In this document: positions 35,380 through 44,530 of the stretch, one piece after another
How positions within the stretch are numbered: the stretch's first letter is position 1
How the letters are laid out: every line of letters begins with the position of its first letter
NCBI RefSeq assembly: GCF_001748285.1
Contig: NZ_BDGT01000026.1
Location: forward strand, 1 to 64,000
Direction: 5' to 3'
Length of the DNA stretch: 64,000 nt
Source: Thermogemmatispora onikobensis
GTDB taxonomy: Bacteria; Chloroflexota; Ktedonobacteria; Ktedonobacterales; Ktedonobacteraceae
Notes under the pieces: generated by a model
What the model was told of the DNA's origin: nothing
Seen by the model: only the letters and a program-made list of their open reading frames with translations
The model's database searches: none
Position numbers and translations under genes: made by a program

Positions 35380-35894
35380 TGGAAGACGACTTTATCCCAG
35401 TGCGCGTCTCTGTCAACGGAGTTCCCCATCGCCTCTTCGTCGAGCCACGTCGCACCTTGCTGGACATGCTACGAGAGGACCTGGAACTGACAGGTACCAA
35501 CGCCGGCTGCGAGCACGGCAGCTGTGGCGCCTGCACCGTCCTGCTCGACGGCCAGAGCGTGCGGGCCTGCCTGTTGCTGGCTGTCCAGGCCAATGGCCAT
35601 GAGGTGATGACCGTCGAGGGCCTGGCCCTTCACGGACGTATGCATCCCCTACAAGAAGCCTTTTGGGAAAAACAGGGGCTGCAGTGCGGCTTTTGCACGC
35701 CGGGTATGCTCATGACGGCCTATGAGCTACTTCAGCAGAATCCCGATCCTGGCGAAGAGGAAATCCGTTCCGCCCTCTCCGGCAATCTCTGCCGTTGCAC
35801 GGGCTATCAGCACATCGTCGAGGCCATCCGCCTGGCGGCCCAGCGCCTGCGTGAGGAGGCGGAGGCGGCCACCCCCTCGGGGACGACAGCTTGA
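35376..35894 (+). CDS. [2Fe-2S] subunit of a molybdenum hydroxylase (CoxS/XdhC-like)
   Basis: This 172-residue protein has a plant-type ferredoxin domain with cysteines in CEHGSCGACTVLLDGQSVRAC. A second helical [2Fe-2S] domain follows with CGFCTPGML and NLCRCTGYQ. This is the standard two-cluster small subunit that links molybdopterin to FAD. The ATG at 35376 overlaps the preceding stop; a second ATG follows directly. Confidence 0.95.
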   Translation: MMEDDFIPVRVSVNGVPHRLFVEPRRTLLDMLREDLELTGTNAGCEHGSCGACTVLLDGQSVRACLLLAVQANGHEVMTVEGLALHGRMHPLQEAFWEKQGLQCGFCTPGMLMTAYELLQQNPDPGEEEIRSALSGNLCRCTGYQHIVEAIRLAAQRLREEAEAATPSGTTA

Positions 35895-35916
35895 CCTCAC
35901 GAAAGGAGCGTGCCCC

Positions 35917-38340
35917 ATGACCACCACCGTCAGCGAACGAGCCTGGATCGGCAAGGACCTCAAGCGGCGAGAAGATCCTGCCCTGCTCATGGGAACGGTC
36001 ACCTATATCAACGATTTCAAGATCGCAGGCATGCTGCACGCCGCCGTTCTGCGCAGCCCCTATGCTCATGCCCGCATTCGGGCCATCGACACCAGTGCGG
36101 CGCGCGCTCTGCCGGGAGTGCAGGCTGTGCTCACGGGCAAGGAGGCCGCCGAAGTCATTGGTCCTGTACCGGCTTTCTGCGCTGAGCCTGTAGTCGAACA
36201 CGCCATCGCCGTCGAGAAAGTGCGCTATGCCGGCGAAGCAGTGGTCGCTGTCGCTGCCGAGAGCCGCGCCATCGCTGAGGACGCCCTTGACCTGGTTGAA
36301 ATTGACTGGGAGCCGCTTCCAGCGGTGACCGACGCCCTCAGCGCCATGCAGCCCGGCGCGCCGCTCGTCCACGAGAACCTTGGGACCAACGTCGTCTATG
36401 ACCATGTTTTTACCTTCGGTGATGTTGATGGCGACTTCGCCCAGGCCGATCATGTCATTCGGCGCCGCTTGCGCTGGCCGCGGGCCACAGCAGCCCCACT
36501 GGAGCCGAACGGGGCCGTCTGCGCTTACGACCCGGCCAGAGACACGATGGAGATCTGGTCGAATACCAACATGCTCAACTCGGCCTCCTGGGTCATGTCC
36601 AGCATGCTCAAGATCCCCCCTCACAAGCTCAACTTCTACCCGATGTACACCGGGGGCAGCTTTGGCAGCAAGCATTTCCTGGCCAAGGTCATCGGCATCG
36701 CCGGCGCCCTCACCAAAGTTACAGGCCGCCCGGTCAAGTTCATGGAAGATCGCCTGGACAACCTGATGGCCAACGATTCTCAGGGGCCGGAACGCATCTA
36801 CGATGCCGAGCTGGCGGTGACCAAAGATGGCCAGTTCCTCAGTCTGCGCCTGCGGACCATCGACGACTATGGCGCCTACTTCATCTTTGCCATTACCGGC
36901 AATACCAACATGATGGCGCAGATTACCGGCCCCTATACCATTCGCAGCGTAGAAACGGGCATCAAGGCCGTCTTGACCAACAAAAATCAGCAGACCGTCT
37001 TTCGGGGAGCTGGCTCCGACGTTGGCAACTGGGTGCTTGAGCGCCTGGTCGATGCTGCCGCCGAGCAGCTGGGGATCGATCGCGTCGAGATCCGGCGGCG
37101 CAACTTCATTCAGCCCGACCAGTTCCCCTACAAGATCCCGACCGGCAACGTCTACGACAGCGGTAACTATCCTGGCGTCCTCAACCTGGCCCTGGAGCAC
37201 TTCGACCTTGACGCCTGGCGCCAGGAGCAGGCGCGGGCGCGCCAGGAGGGGCGCTATCTGGGCATTGGGCTGGCGACAGCTCAGCAGCGCAGCACCTACA
37301 GCTCGACTGAGTTCTGGTTTCACAACCCCGCGCCAGCCACGGGCCTCAACTCAACCCCGGAAAGCGTGCGCATCAGCGTTGGCCCAACCGGAGGAGTGAC
37401 GGTCACCATGTTCTCGCCGTTCTGGGGCAACAGTCCCGAGACCGTGGCGGCGCAGGTCGTGGCCGAAGAGCTGGGCATTGATCCCCGCGACGTCAACGTC
37501 ACCTACGATAGCACCGCTCACGCCCTGCCAAGCGCCGGCCCGGGTGGCAGTCGCATGACCGTCATGCTGGCCGGCGCTGTACATGGTGCTGCCGCCCGCC
37601 TCAAAGAAAAAATCTTCAAAATTGCCGCTCATATGCTCGAGGCCAGCGTCTCCGATCTGGAACTCGTTGGCGGCCAGGTGCGCGTCAAGGGCGTTCCCTC
37701 CTCCTCTGTCAGCCTGGCTGATATCGGCATGCGCGCCTACTGGTTCAAGCTTGACCTGCCGCCCGAGCTGGAGAGCGGCCTTGAAGGCACCTTTACCTAC
37801 GATCATCCCTATACCACGAAGCCGCACGACGACCGCAAGGATCTGGGGGTCTTCTATCCGATCATGGGGCACGCCGCCCATCTGGTGGCCGTCGAGGTGG
37901 ATATCGAGACGGGCGCGGTGCTCTTCAAGAAGTATGTGGCCGTGCACGACGTTGGCACCGTGCTCAATCCGCGTTCGCTGCAGGGCCAGATCCGCGGCGG
38001 CATCGCCCAGGGCATCGGGCTGGCGCTCTTAGAAGAGGTGCGTTACGGGCCGGATGGGCAGAATCTCACGTCGACCTTTGTCGACTATCTCTTGCCCTCG
38101 GCCAGCGATGTGCCTGCCATCGAGGTCTACCATCAAGAGACACCCTCGCCCTTCACTGCCTATGGAGTCAAAGGTGGTGGAGAGGGCGGGCGCATGGTGG
38201 CGCCGCCAGCGGTCACGAGCGCCATCGAAGATGCCCTCAGACCCTTCGGGGTCAGCATTGACGAGATGCCGATCACTCCCGAGAAGATTGTCCGCTGGGT
38301 CAAGGAGGCCCAGAGCCGCCGCCAGGGGCAGAGCAACTGA
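35917..38340 (+). CDS. Molybdopterin-binding large subunit of an aerobic-type hydroxylase (CoxL/XdhA superfamily)
   Basis: In this 807-residue protein the N-terminal domain (RREDPALLMGTVTYIND) and GGSFGSKHF and FRGAGSDVGNWVLERLVDAA contact the cofactor. Near the C-terminus GVKGGGEGGRM carries the catalytic glutamate found in all members. True form I CO dehydrogenase has a cysteine in the active-site loop (AYxCSFR). Here the loop reads VFRGAGSDV, so CO oxidation is unlikely and another heterocycle or aldehyde is the probable substrate. ATG 35917 follows GAAAGGAG. A long upstream ORF start at 35722 overlaps the small subunit and is rejected. Confidence 0.92.
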   Translation: MTTTVSERAWIGKDLKRREDPALLMGTVTYINDFKIAGMLHAAVLRSPYAHARIRAIDTSAARALPGVQAVLTGKEAAEVIGPVPAFCAEPVVEHAIAVEKVRYAGEAVVAVAAESRAIAEDALDLVEIDWEPLPAVTDALSAMQPGAPLVHENLGTNVVYDHVFTFGDVDGDFAQADHVIRRRLRWPRATAAPLEPNGAVCAYDPARDTMEIWSNTNMLNSASWVMSSMLKIPPHKLNFYPMYTGGSFGSKHFLAKVIGIAGALTKVTGRPVKFMEDRLDNLMANDSQGPERIYDAELAVTKDGQFLSLRLRTIDDYGAYFIFAITGNTNMMAQITGPYTIRSVETGIKAVLTNKNQQTVFRGAGSDVGNWVLERLVDAAAEQLGIDRVEIRRRNFIQPDQFPYKIPTGNVYDSGNYPGVLNLALEHFDLDAWRQEQARARQEGRYLGIGLATAQQRSTYSSTEFWFHNPAPATGLNSTPESVRISVGPTGGVTVTMFSPFWGNSPETVAAQVVAEELGIDPRDVNVTYDSTAHALPSAGPGGSRMTVMLAGAVHGAAARLKEKIFKIAAHMLEASVSDLELVGGQVRVKGVPSSSVSLADIGMRAYWFKLDLPPELESGLEGTFTYDHPYTTKPHDDRKDLGVFYPIMGHAAHLVAVEVDIETGAVLFKKYVAVHDVGTVLNPRSLQGQIRGGIAQGIGLALLEEVRYGPDGQNLTSTFVDYLLPSASDVPAIEVYHQETPSPFTAYGVKGGGEGGRMVAPPAVTSAIEDALRPFGVSIDEMPITPEKIVRWVKEAQSRRQGQSN

Positions 38341-38361
38341 GGCGACGACCCTACCACCGCA

Positions 38362-38390
38362 GGCAGCCCGCTCCAAAACGAGCGGCTGCC
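38362..38390 (+). terminator. Hairpin after the molybdenum-hydroxylase genes
   Basis: The inverted repeat GGCAGCCCGCTC...GAGCGGCTGCC (one bulged base, short A-rich loop) starts 22 bases after the stop and is followed by TCCTCTTTC. It may be a partial terminator within the operon. Confidence 0.5.
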
Positions 38391-38439
38391 TCCTCTTTCG
38401 TCTGGCTCTGCACAGCGTTCCGCTGAGGAGGCATTGCAT

Positions 38440-39219
38440 ATGCTCTTGCAGGAGAAAGTGGCCGTCATCACCGGTGGCGGACGTGGCATTGGTCGCGCGA
38501 TCGCCCTGGCCTACGCCCGAGCCGGCGCTCGGTTGGCGCTGGCCGCTCGCTCTGTGGCCGCCCTTGAAGAAACGCGCCGGATGGTCAGCGACCTCGGTGG
38601 CGAGGCCGTGGTCATTCCGACCGACGTCAGCGAGGCGACGGCGGTCGCCGGACTTGCTCAGGCCGTGCGCGAGCATTTTGGACGGGTAGATATCCTGGTC
38701 AATAACAGCGGCACCGCTGGACCAACCACCCCCCTCTGGGAGGTCACCCCTGACGCCTGGGAAGAGACCTTTGCTGTCAATGTCCGCGGCCCCTTTCTCT
38801 GCTGCCGGGCCTTGCTCCCGCTGATGATCGCTCAGGCTTCCGGCTGCATTCTCTTCATTGGCTCGATGACCGGTAAACGGCCCCTGTTCGGACGCACACC
38901 CTATGCAGCCAGCAAACTGGCGCTGGTGGGGCTGGCGCGTACCTTGGCCTGGGAGGTTGGCCCCTATGGCATCCGCGTCAATGTGATCTCTCCTGGTCCC
39001 GTCGAGGGCGAGCGCATCGAACAGGTCATCCGCAAGCAAGCTGAGATCAAGGGTATCAGTCTGGAGGAGGCGCGCGCAACCTTCCTGCGCGATGCCCCTC
39101 TCGGGCGGCTGGTTGCGGCGGAAGAGGTCGCTGCCGCGGCGGTCTTCCTGGCCTCGGAGCAGGCGGCTTCCATCACAGGGGAGGACCTCAATGTCTCAGC
39201 GGGCATCGTCATGTATTAA
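38440..39219 (+). CDS. Short-chain dehydrogenase/reductase
   Basis: This 259-residue classical SDR has cofactor loop TGGGRGIGRAIA (residues about 13-24), NNSG motif (VNNSGTAGP), catalytic serine (GSMTG) and tyrosine/lysine in YAASK, then SPGPVEGERI. It should oxidise or reduce a hydroxyl/keto substrate with NAD(P). ATG 38440 follows GAGGAGG. It sits between the molybdenum hydroxylase and the cyclase gene, implying a shared catabolic route. Confidence 0.9.
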   Translation: MLLQEKVAVITGGGRGIGRAIALAYARAGARLALAARSVAALEETRRMVSDLGGEAVVIPTDVSEATAVAGLAQAVREHFGRVDILVNNSGTAGPTTPLWEVTPDAWEETFAVNVRGPFLCCRALLPLMIAQASGCILFIGSMTGKRPLFGRTPYAASKLALVGLARTLAWEVGPYGIRVNVISPGPVEGERIEQVIRKQAEIKGISLEEARATFLRDAPLGRLVAAEEVAAAAVFLASEQAASITGEDLNVSAGIVMY

Positions 39220-39271
39220 GAGCAAGAGGCCCATCAGGTCAGCTATTCTACACGCGGAGGGATTGCGAACA

Positions 39272-39982
39272 ATGACACGCCTGATCGACCTATCCCAGGA
39301 AATCTACCAGGGCATGTACGTCTATCCGGGTCACCTGAAGACCGTGATCTGGGAGCACCATTCGCATGAAGAGACGCGCAAGAACTTCGAAGGTGGTTTC
39401 TCCTACCAGTCGCGCGGGCTGCTCATGAGCGACCACGGTCCCACTCACGTTGACGCTCTCAGCCACCTTGATCCGCGTCCCGAGGCTCCCTCGATCGACC
39501 AGATGGCGCTCGATCTCTTCTATGGTCCAGCGCTCTGCCTTGATGTCTCCTTTAAGGAGCCGCAGAGCTACATCGGAGCGCGCGATCTCGATCTGGCCCT
39601 GGAAGGCTCCAGAAGCGAGCTGCGGCGCGGCGATATCCTGTTGCTCTACACTGGCACCTACAACCGTTACCACGGTACCGCTGCCTATCTGAGCCAGTAC
39701 CCCGGCCTCGATGAGGCTGGAAGCAGCTGGCTGGTTGAGCATGGGGTCAAAACCTTCGGCGTGGATGCGCCCAGCCCAGATAATCCCATCAGCCGAACCT
39801 ATCCCTGTCATATGATGTGCCGTGCCCACGGAATCACCCATTACGAGAACCTGGCCAACCTTGAGCAACTGGTGGGGCGACGCTTCATCTTTGCCGGCTT
39901 CCCCCTGCGCATTCGCCAGGGCACCGGCTCGCCGGTGCGCGCTGTCGCCATTCTCGAAGACGAGATCGATGACAAGCGGTGA
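39272..39982 (+). CDS. Metal-dependent cyclase/kynurenine-formamidase-like hydrolase
   Basis: This 236-residue protein has the family motif HGPTHVDALSH (residues about 49-59), with histidines and aspartate that bind metal, and later the HMMCRAHGITHYE segment. The cyclase family hydrolyses amides or opens and closes rings (kynurenine formamidase, isatin hydrolase). In this operon ring or amide opening after hydroxylation is likely. ATG 39272 follows GCGGAGGG. An ORF start at 39092 overlaps the SDR gene and is rejected. Confidence 0.87.
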   Translation: MTRLIDLSQEIYQGMYVYPGHLKTVIWEHHSHEETRKNFEGGFSYQSRGLLMSDHGPTHVDALSHLDPRPEAPSIDQMALDLFYGPALCLDVSFKEPQSYIGARDLDLALEGSRSELRRGDILLLYTGTYNRYHGTAAYLSQYPGLDEAGSSWLVEHGVKTFGVDAPSPDNPISRTYPCHMMCRAHGITHYENLANLEQLVGRRFIFAGFPLRIRQGTGSPVRAVAILEDEIDDKR

Positions 39983-40057
39983 AATGCCGCCCGGGGCGAG
40001 GCCCAGGGCCAGGGAGAAGAAATGACTGAATCACTCAGGAAAGGAGGAGGAGGAAAG

Positions 40058-41677
40058 ATGAGGCCGGAGCCGTCAGTTACGTCTGGGCCTCTTCCAGAGC
40101 GCACGCGCGAGACCCATTACGGCAGAACGGTCCTGACCTATGCTCGTCGCCCACGGCATTTCAACGAGGTACTGCGCCGCTCGGTGGAGACCTTCCCAGA
40201 GAAAACCGCGCTGGTCTTCGAAGGCCAGCGCTGGAGCTATCGTCACCTCTGGGAGGAGGCCTGTTCGCTGGCAGCAGTTCTGCAAGAGGATTACGCTTTC
40301 GGCGTTGGCGAGCGCCTGGCGGTTCTTACTGGCAACCTCCCGGAGTTCGTCATTGCCGCAGTTGGCTGCTCGTTGCTGGGGGCGGTGCTGGTACCACTCA
40401 ATACGCGCCTGCGTGGGCCGGAGCTGGGGGCTTTGCTGGCGCATTCTGGCAGCCGGGTGCTGATTACAACAACAGAGCACTGGGAGCAACTGGCCCCAGA
40501 GCAGGCAGCCTTGAAGGAACTCCGGGGCGTCTTTGTGATTGGCGACGAGCACGCCCAGGGGCAGGCGGGAACTCGTCCCTGGCGCGACCTGCTGCGCGGC
40601 GGCCACCCCAGGCCGGTCGAGATCAACGAAGACAGCCCGGTCTACCTCTGCTATACCTCGGGGACCACCGGCCTGCCCAAGGGAGTCATCTGCACCCACT
40701 TTAACCTCATCCACACCCTCCTCAACTACGAGCTGGTCAAGGGACTGAGCGCTGACGACGTCACTCTGCTCGGCGTTCCCATCTTTCATATTACCGGGCT
40801 GGCGGCCCAGTTCGCCCAGTTTCTCTATCAGGGCGGCACGCTTGTCCTGCAGCGCCTGCCTTTCCGGCCCGGCCCGGCACTAGAGCTGATCGAACGCGAG
40901 CGCGTGACACACTTCTTCGGCGTGCCCACGATGTACATCATGCTCATGAATCACAGCGATTTTCGGCAGCGCGACAGCTCATCGCTGCGCCTGGCGGCCT
41001 CGGGTGGGGCCCCTTTGCCACCAGATGTCGTGCGGAGCTGGACGCAGCAAGCCCCGCAGGTGCGGTTTTTCAACTTCTACGGCCTGACCGAGACCACCTC
41101 GCCTGCGACCTGCCTGCCGGACCGCTACAAGCTAGAGCGACCCGGCTCGGCGGGGTTGCCCCTGCCGGTCAGCGAGCTGCTGGTTGTAGGCGATCATCAT
41201 GAGCCGGTGCCTCCAGGGGAGGTCGGCGAGCTGGCTATTCGCGGCCCTATGGTCTTCAAAGAGTACTGGCGCAATCCAGAGGCGACGCAGGCGGCCTTTC
41301 TCGACGGCGGCTGGTTCCTGACAGGTGACATGGCCCGCCTTGACGAGGATGGTTTCGTGCACATTGTGGATCGCAAAAAGGATATGATTAATAGAGCAGG
41401 AGAAAAAATCTACTGCGCCGAAGTCGAAAATGTTCTGTATGGCCATCCCGCTGTGCTGGAAGTGGCCGTCGTTGGACAGGCGGACCCGTTCTACGGAGAA
41501 ATCGTGAAGGCGGTAGTGGTGCCGCGTCCGGGTCAGGTGCTGGATAGCGAAGCGCTGCGGACCTTCGCGGCGCAGCACCTGGCCTCGTTTAAAGTGCCAG
41601 CGCTGATCGAAGTGCGGGACGAGCTGCCGCGCAACCCTGGCGGGAAGGTCATGAAGCAGCTACTGCGAGGGAGATGA
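40058..41677 (+). CDS. AMP-dependent acyl-CoA synthetase
   Basis: This 539-residue ANL-superfamily ligase has the P-loop-like A3 motif YTSGTTGLPKG (residues about 198-208), A5 FYGLTETTS, A8 GWFLTGDMARLDEDG and the C-terminal lysine loop NPGGKVMKQ. It activates a carboxylic acid as an acyl-AMP and then a CoA ester. I prefer ATG 40058, which has AGGAGGAGGAGG just upstream; ATG 40022 with a weaker site adds 12 residues. It follows the cyclase gene, fitting CoA activation of an acid formed by ring opening. Confidence 0.92.
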   Translation: MRPEPSVTSGPLPERTRETHYGRTVLTYARRPRHFNEVLRRSVETFPEKTALVFEGQRWSYRHLWEEACSLAAVLQEDYAFGVGERLAVLTGNLPEFVIAAVGCSLLGAVLVPLNTRLRGPELGALLAHSGSRVLITTTEHWEQLAPEQAALKELRGVFVIGDEHAQGQAGTRPWRDLLRGGHPRPVEINEDSPVYLCYTSGTTGLPKGVICTHFNLIHTLLNYELVKGLSADDVTLLGVPIFHITGLAAQFAQFLYQGGTLVLQRLPFRPGPALELIERERVTHFFGVPTMYIMLMNHSDFRQRDSSSLRLAASGGAPLPPDVVRSWTQQAPQVRFFNFYGLTETTSPATCLPDRYKLERPGSAGLPLPVSELLVVGDHHEPVPPGEVGELAIRGPMVFKEYWRNPEATQAAFLDGGWFLTGDMARLDEDGFVHIVDRKKDMINRAGEKIYCAEVENVLYGHPAVLEVAVVGQADPFYGEIVKAVVVPRPGQVLDSEALRTFAAQHLASFKVPALIEVRDELPRNPGGKVMKQLLRGR

Positions 41678-41683
41678 ACCATC

Positions 41684-42982
41684 ATGGGGTGCCTCGACAT
41701 TCCGAACGAAACCGTCTTTGTCATGGAGATGACCCCCATCAAGTTTGGCGTAGGAGCAACTGCCGAAGTGGCCTATGATGCCAAACGGCTGGGTATCCAG
41801 CGCGCCTTGATCGTCACCGATCGCGGCCTCATGCAGCTCGGCCTGCCCGAGCGCGTGCGCCGTCTGCTCACCGAGGCGGGCCTCCAGGCAGACATCTACG
41901 ATGACGTTCACGTCGAACCGACGGATCGCTCGTTTGAAGAGATCGCCCGCTTCATCGAGGGCCGCAACTACGATGGGATGATCGCCATTGGCGGAGGCAG
42001 CAGCATCGATACTGCCAAGTGGGCGCGCCTCTATGCCACCTACCCGGCGCCGCTCATGGACTACGTCAATAAGCCCATCGGCAAGGGGCAGCCCGTCCCC
42101 GGACCGCTCAAGCCGCTCATCGCCATACCGACAACCGCCGGCACAGGCAGCGAAACAACGGCGGTGGCCATTCTAGATATCCTCGCTCTCAAAGTCAAAA
42201 CTGGCATCTCGCACCCCTTTCTCCGTCCCACATTCGCTATTATCGACCCCCTCAACACAGTCACCCTGCCACCGATGGCGACGGCCTATCCTGGCTTCGA
42301 TGTCCTCACCCACGCGCTGGAGTCCTATACCAGCCGGCCTTACCAAGCTCGCCCGCGCCACAAGCCGGAGGAGCGTCCGGTCTATGTAGGGAGCAACCCC
42401 ATCAGCGATCTCTGGTGCGAGAAGGCGCTGGAATATCTCGGGCGCTACCTGCGCAGGGCCGTCCTCAACGGCATGGATGTCGAGGCCCGCACCTATCTGG
42501 CGCTGGCAGCCACCTATGCCGGCATCGGCTTCGGCAACGCCGGCGTCCATATTCCGCATGCCCTCGCCTATCCCATCGCCGGCATGGTCAAGCGCTTCTC
42601 GCCGCCTGACTATCCGCGCGAAGAGCCGCTCATCCCGCATGGCCTCTCAGTGATCGTCACCGCGCCAGCAACCTTTCGCTGGACCTATCCCGCTGACCCG
42701 GAGCGTCATCTGCGGGCAGCCCAGTTGCTCGGGGCCCAGGTCAGCGGCTTGAATGAGGCGCAGCGACGCGAGATCCTGCCACAGACCTTGCTGACCCTCA
42801 TGCGCGATACGGGGGTGCCCAGCGACCTGGGGGCGCTCGGCTATACAGGTGAGGAGATACCAGCCCTCGTCGAGGGAGCGCTCAAACAGCAGCGCCTCCT
42901 CGTCAACAGTCCACGCGCTGTAGGTGCCGAAGAGCTGCGCCTGCTGATCGAGCAGAGCTTTGAGGCTGCTCCCAGGACCTGA
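41684..42982 (+). CDS. Hydroxyacid-oxoacid transhydrogenase (iron-containing alcohol dehydrogenase)
   Basis: This 432-residue group III Fe-ADH has cofactor loop GGGSSIDTAKW (residues about 103-113) and TTAGTGSETT. Metal ligands are seen in GFDVLTHALESY and later histidines in GVHIPHALAYPIAG and PLIPHGLSVIVT. These, together with SRPYQARP and YVGSNPISDLW, match the ADHFE1/HOT subgroup. That enzyme oxidises 4-hydroxybutyrate or similar hydroxy acids by reducing 2-oxoglutarate, using tightly bound NAD. It begins 7 bases after the synthetase stop, so they act together. Confidence 0.88.
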   Translation: MGCLDIPNETVFVMEMTPIKFGVGATAEVAYDAKRLGIQRALIVTDRGLMQLGLPERVRRLLTEAGLQADIYDDVHVEPTDRSFEEIARFIEGRNYDGMIAIGGGSSIDTAKWARLYATYPAPLMDYVNKPIGKGQPVPGPLKPLIAIPTTAGTGSETTAVAILDILALKVKTGISHPFLRPTFAIIDPLNTVTLPPMATAYPGFDVLTHALESYTSRPYQARPRHKPEERPVYVGSNPISDLWCEKALEYLGRYLRRAVLNGMDVEARTYLALAATYAGIGFGNAGVHIPHALAYPIAGMVKRFSPPDYPREEPLIPHGLSVIVTAPATFRWTYPADPERHLRAAQLLGAQVSGLNEAQRREILPQTLLTLMRDTGVPSDLGALGYTGEEIPALVEGALKQQRLLVNSPRAVGAEELRLLIEQSFEAAPRT

Positions 42983-43120
42983 GATTGCACAGGGCCTGAT
43001 GCCCCGGTGCCTTGGCGCTCAAAGATCCCTCTGGTGGGCTGCCGCTCTCGCCCACTGTTCCACCCTGGCCTGCGCTCGCGACCAGCAGCGGACGACAGGG
43101 CGGCAGCCAGGCCCTGCCCC

Positions 43121-43178
43121 TTGACAATCAAAACGTTTTCCCTTATACTTCCCCTATCGAAATCAAAACGTTTTGATT
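43121..43178 (+). promoter_or_regulatory. Consensus promoter with two LacI-type operators
   Basis: TTGACA (43121-43126) and TATACT (43144-43149) are exactly 17 bp apart. The spacer holds AATCAAAACGTTTTC (43126-43140). Just downstream is a perfect 18-bp palindrome AATCAAAACGTTTTGATT (43161-43178) with the AACGTT core of LacI-family operators. This is an autoregulated promoter for the LacI gene at 43209. Confidence 0.85.
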
Positions 43179-43208
43179 ACCTGGTGAAAGGTCCTAAGCG
43201 GAGCAGGG

Positions 43209-44300
43209 ATGACCACCATCAAAGATGTTGCGCGGGCGGCGGGTGTCTCGGTAAGCACGGTCTCGCATGTGCTCTCGGGGCGGAGACCGATCAGCGAGCC
43301 TACGCGCCTGCGGGTTCTGGAAGCCATCGAGCGTCTGGGCTATCGCCCGAATCGGCTGGCCCAGGGCCTGGTGAGCAAAAGCAGCCGTTCGCTAGGGCTG
43401 CTGGTGCCGGACCTGGCCAACCCGTTCTTTGGCAGCATGGCTGAGGCGATGGAGATCGCCGCGCACGACCGGGGCTATAGCGTCATTCTCTGTAACACGA
43501 ATCTTGATCCGAAGCGGGAGGCCGACTATCTTTCGATGCTGCTCAGTCGTCAGGTTGACGGCCTGCTCTATTTCCCCGGGACGCGCGTTCCCAATCGAGC
43601 GCTGCTGGAGGCGGTGGCTGCCGGGGTGCCTGTGGTAGTCGTTGACGAGCGTATCGATAATCTGCCAGGCGTCTTCGTGGACAACTTTGATGGGGGGCGC
43701 CAGCTTGGGCGGCTGCTTGCGCAGTTGGGGCACCGCTCGCTGCTCTTTATCGGCGGGCCGGAGGGTCTGCCCACTGTCACCGATCGCCTGAATGGTCTCC
43801 GCGCCGGCCTGGCCGAAGGCGGGAGTGCGTCCGCCACCGTAAACCTGCTCCTGCGCTTTGGCGAGTATCGCGCCAGTCACGGTTACGAGACCATCCATGC
43901 CTGTGCGCGTGAGGGAGTCTTTGCTGCTGTGGGGGACGAGCGTCCGACCGCGGTCGTGGCGGCCAACGATATGATTGCTCTTGGGGCGCTGCGCGCCTTG
44001 CGTGAGCTGCAGCTACAGGTGCCGCGCGACTGCTCGCTCACTGGCTTCGATGGCGTTGAGTTCACGGCCATGATCACGCCATCGCTAACGACGGTCCAAC
44101 AGCCATCGACGCGGGTAGCCACTGCCGCCGTGGAGCTGCTGCTCCAGCGCATCGAGGCCCACGAGCACCACCGTGACCGCGAGCGCGCCAATCATGAGCA
44201 TCAGCCCTCTGCGGAGGCCACGCCTGTGATCCCGCACGTCGTTCTACCGGTCACGCTCGTGGTACGCGAGTCGGTGGCGCCACCGCCGCAGCGGCGCTAG
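43209..44300 (+). CDS. LacI-family transcriptional regulator
   Basis: This 363-residue protein has the N-terminal headpiece TIKDVARAAGVSVSTVSHVLSG (residues 3-24) with the hinge helix RPNRLAQGLVS. The periplasmic-binding-like effector domain begins LGLLVPDLANPFF. A basic, histidine-rich insertion (about 318-340: HEHHRDRERANHEHQP) near the end is not usual for the family. The palindromes just upstream imply it represses its own promoter. The downstream permease-kinase genes are its likely targets, and the effector their substrate. Confidence 0.93.
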   Translation: MTTIKDVARAAGVSVSTVSHVLSGRRPISEPTRLRVLEAIERLGYRPNRLAQGLVSKSSRSLGLLVPDLANPFFGSMAEAMEIAAHDRGYSVILCNTNLDPKREADYLSMLLSRQVDGLLYFPGTRVPNRALLEAVAAGVPVVVVDERIDNLPGVFVDNFDGGRQLGRLLAQLGHRSLLFIGGPEGLPTVTDRLNGLRAGLAEGGSASATVNLLLRFGEYRASHGYETIHACAREGVFAAVGDERPTAVVAANDMIALGALRALRELQLQVPRDCSLTGFDGVEFTAMITPSLTTVQQPSTRVATAAVELLLQRIEAHEHHRDRERANHEHQPSAEATPVIPHVVLPVTLVVRESVAPPPQRR

Positions 44301-44530
44301 TGACTTTCATCCATCGCCGCTTGTCCATACGATCGGTTTCGTCTCAGGAGGTGGGAGCAGCGCTACAATCTTTTTTCCTCTTTTCCTTGCCTGTCAGGCC
44401 AGTCGTATGTCCTGATCTCTGGACATCATCGCCACCTGGTTCTCTCTCACGGTGAGCTGCTTTTACCGGGAGGGACAGCTATCGCTGTTGTCCGCTGTTT
44501 GCATTCCCCTGCATCTGGAGGGAGGATCTG

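Noticed and set aside
35376-38340. Form I aerobic carbon monoxide dehydrogenase
   Set aside because: The large subunit lacks the active-site cysteine loop.
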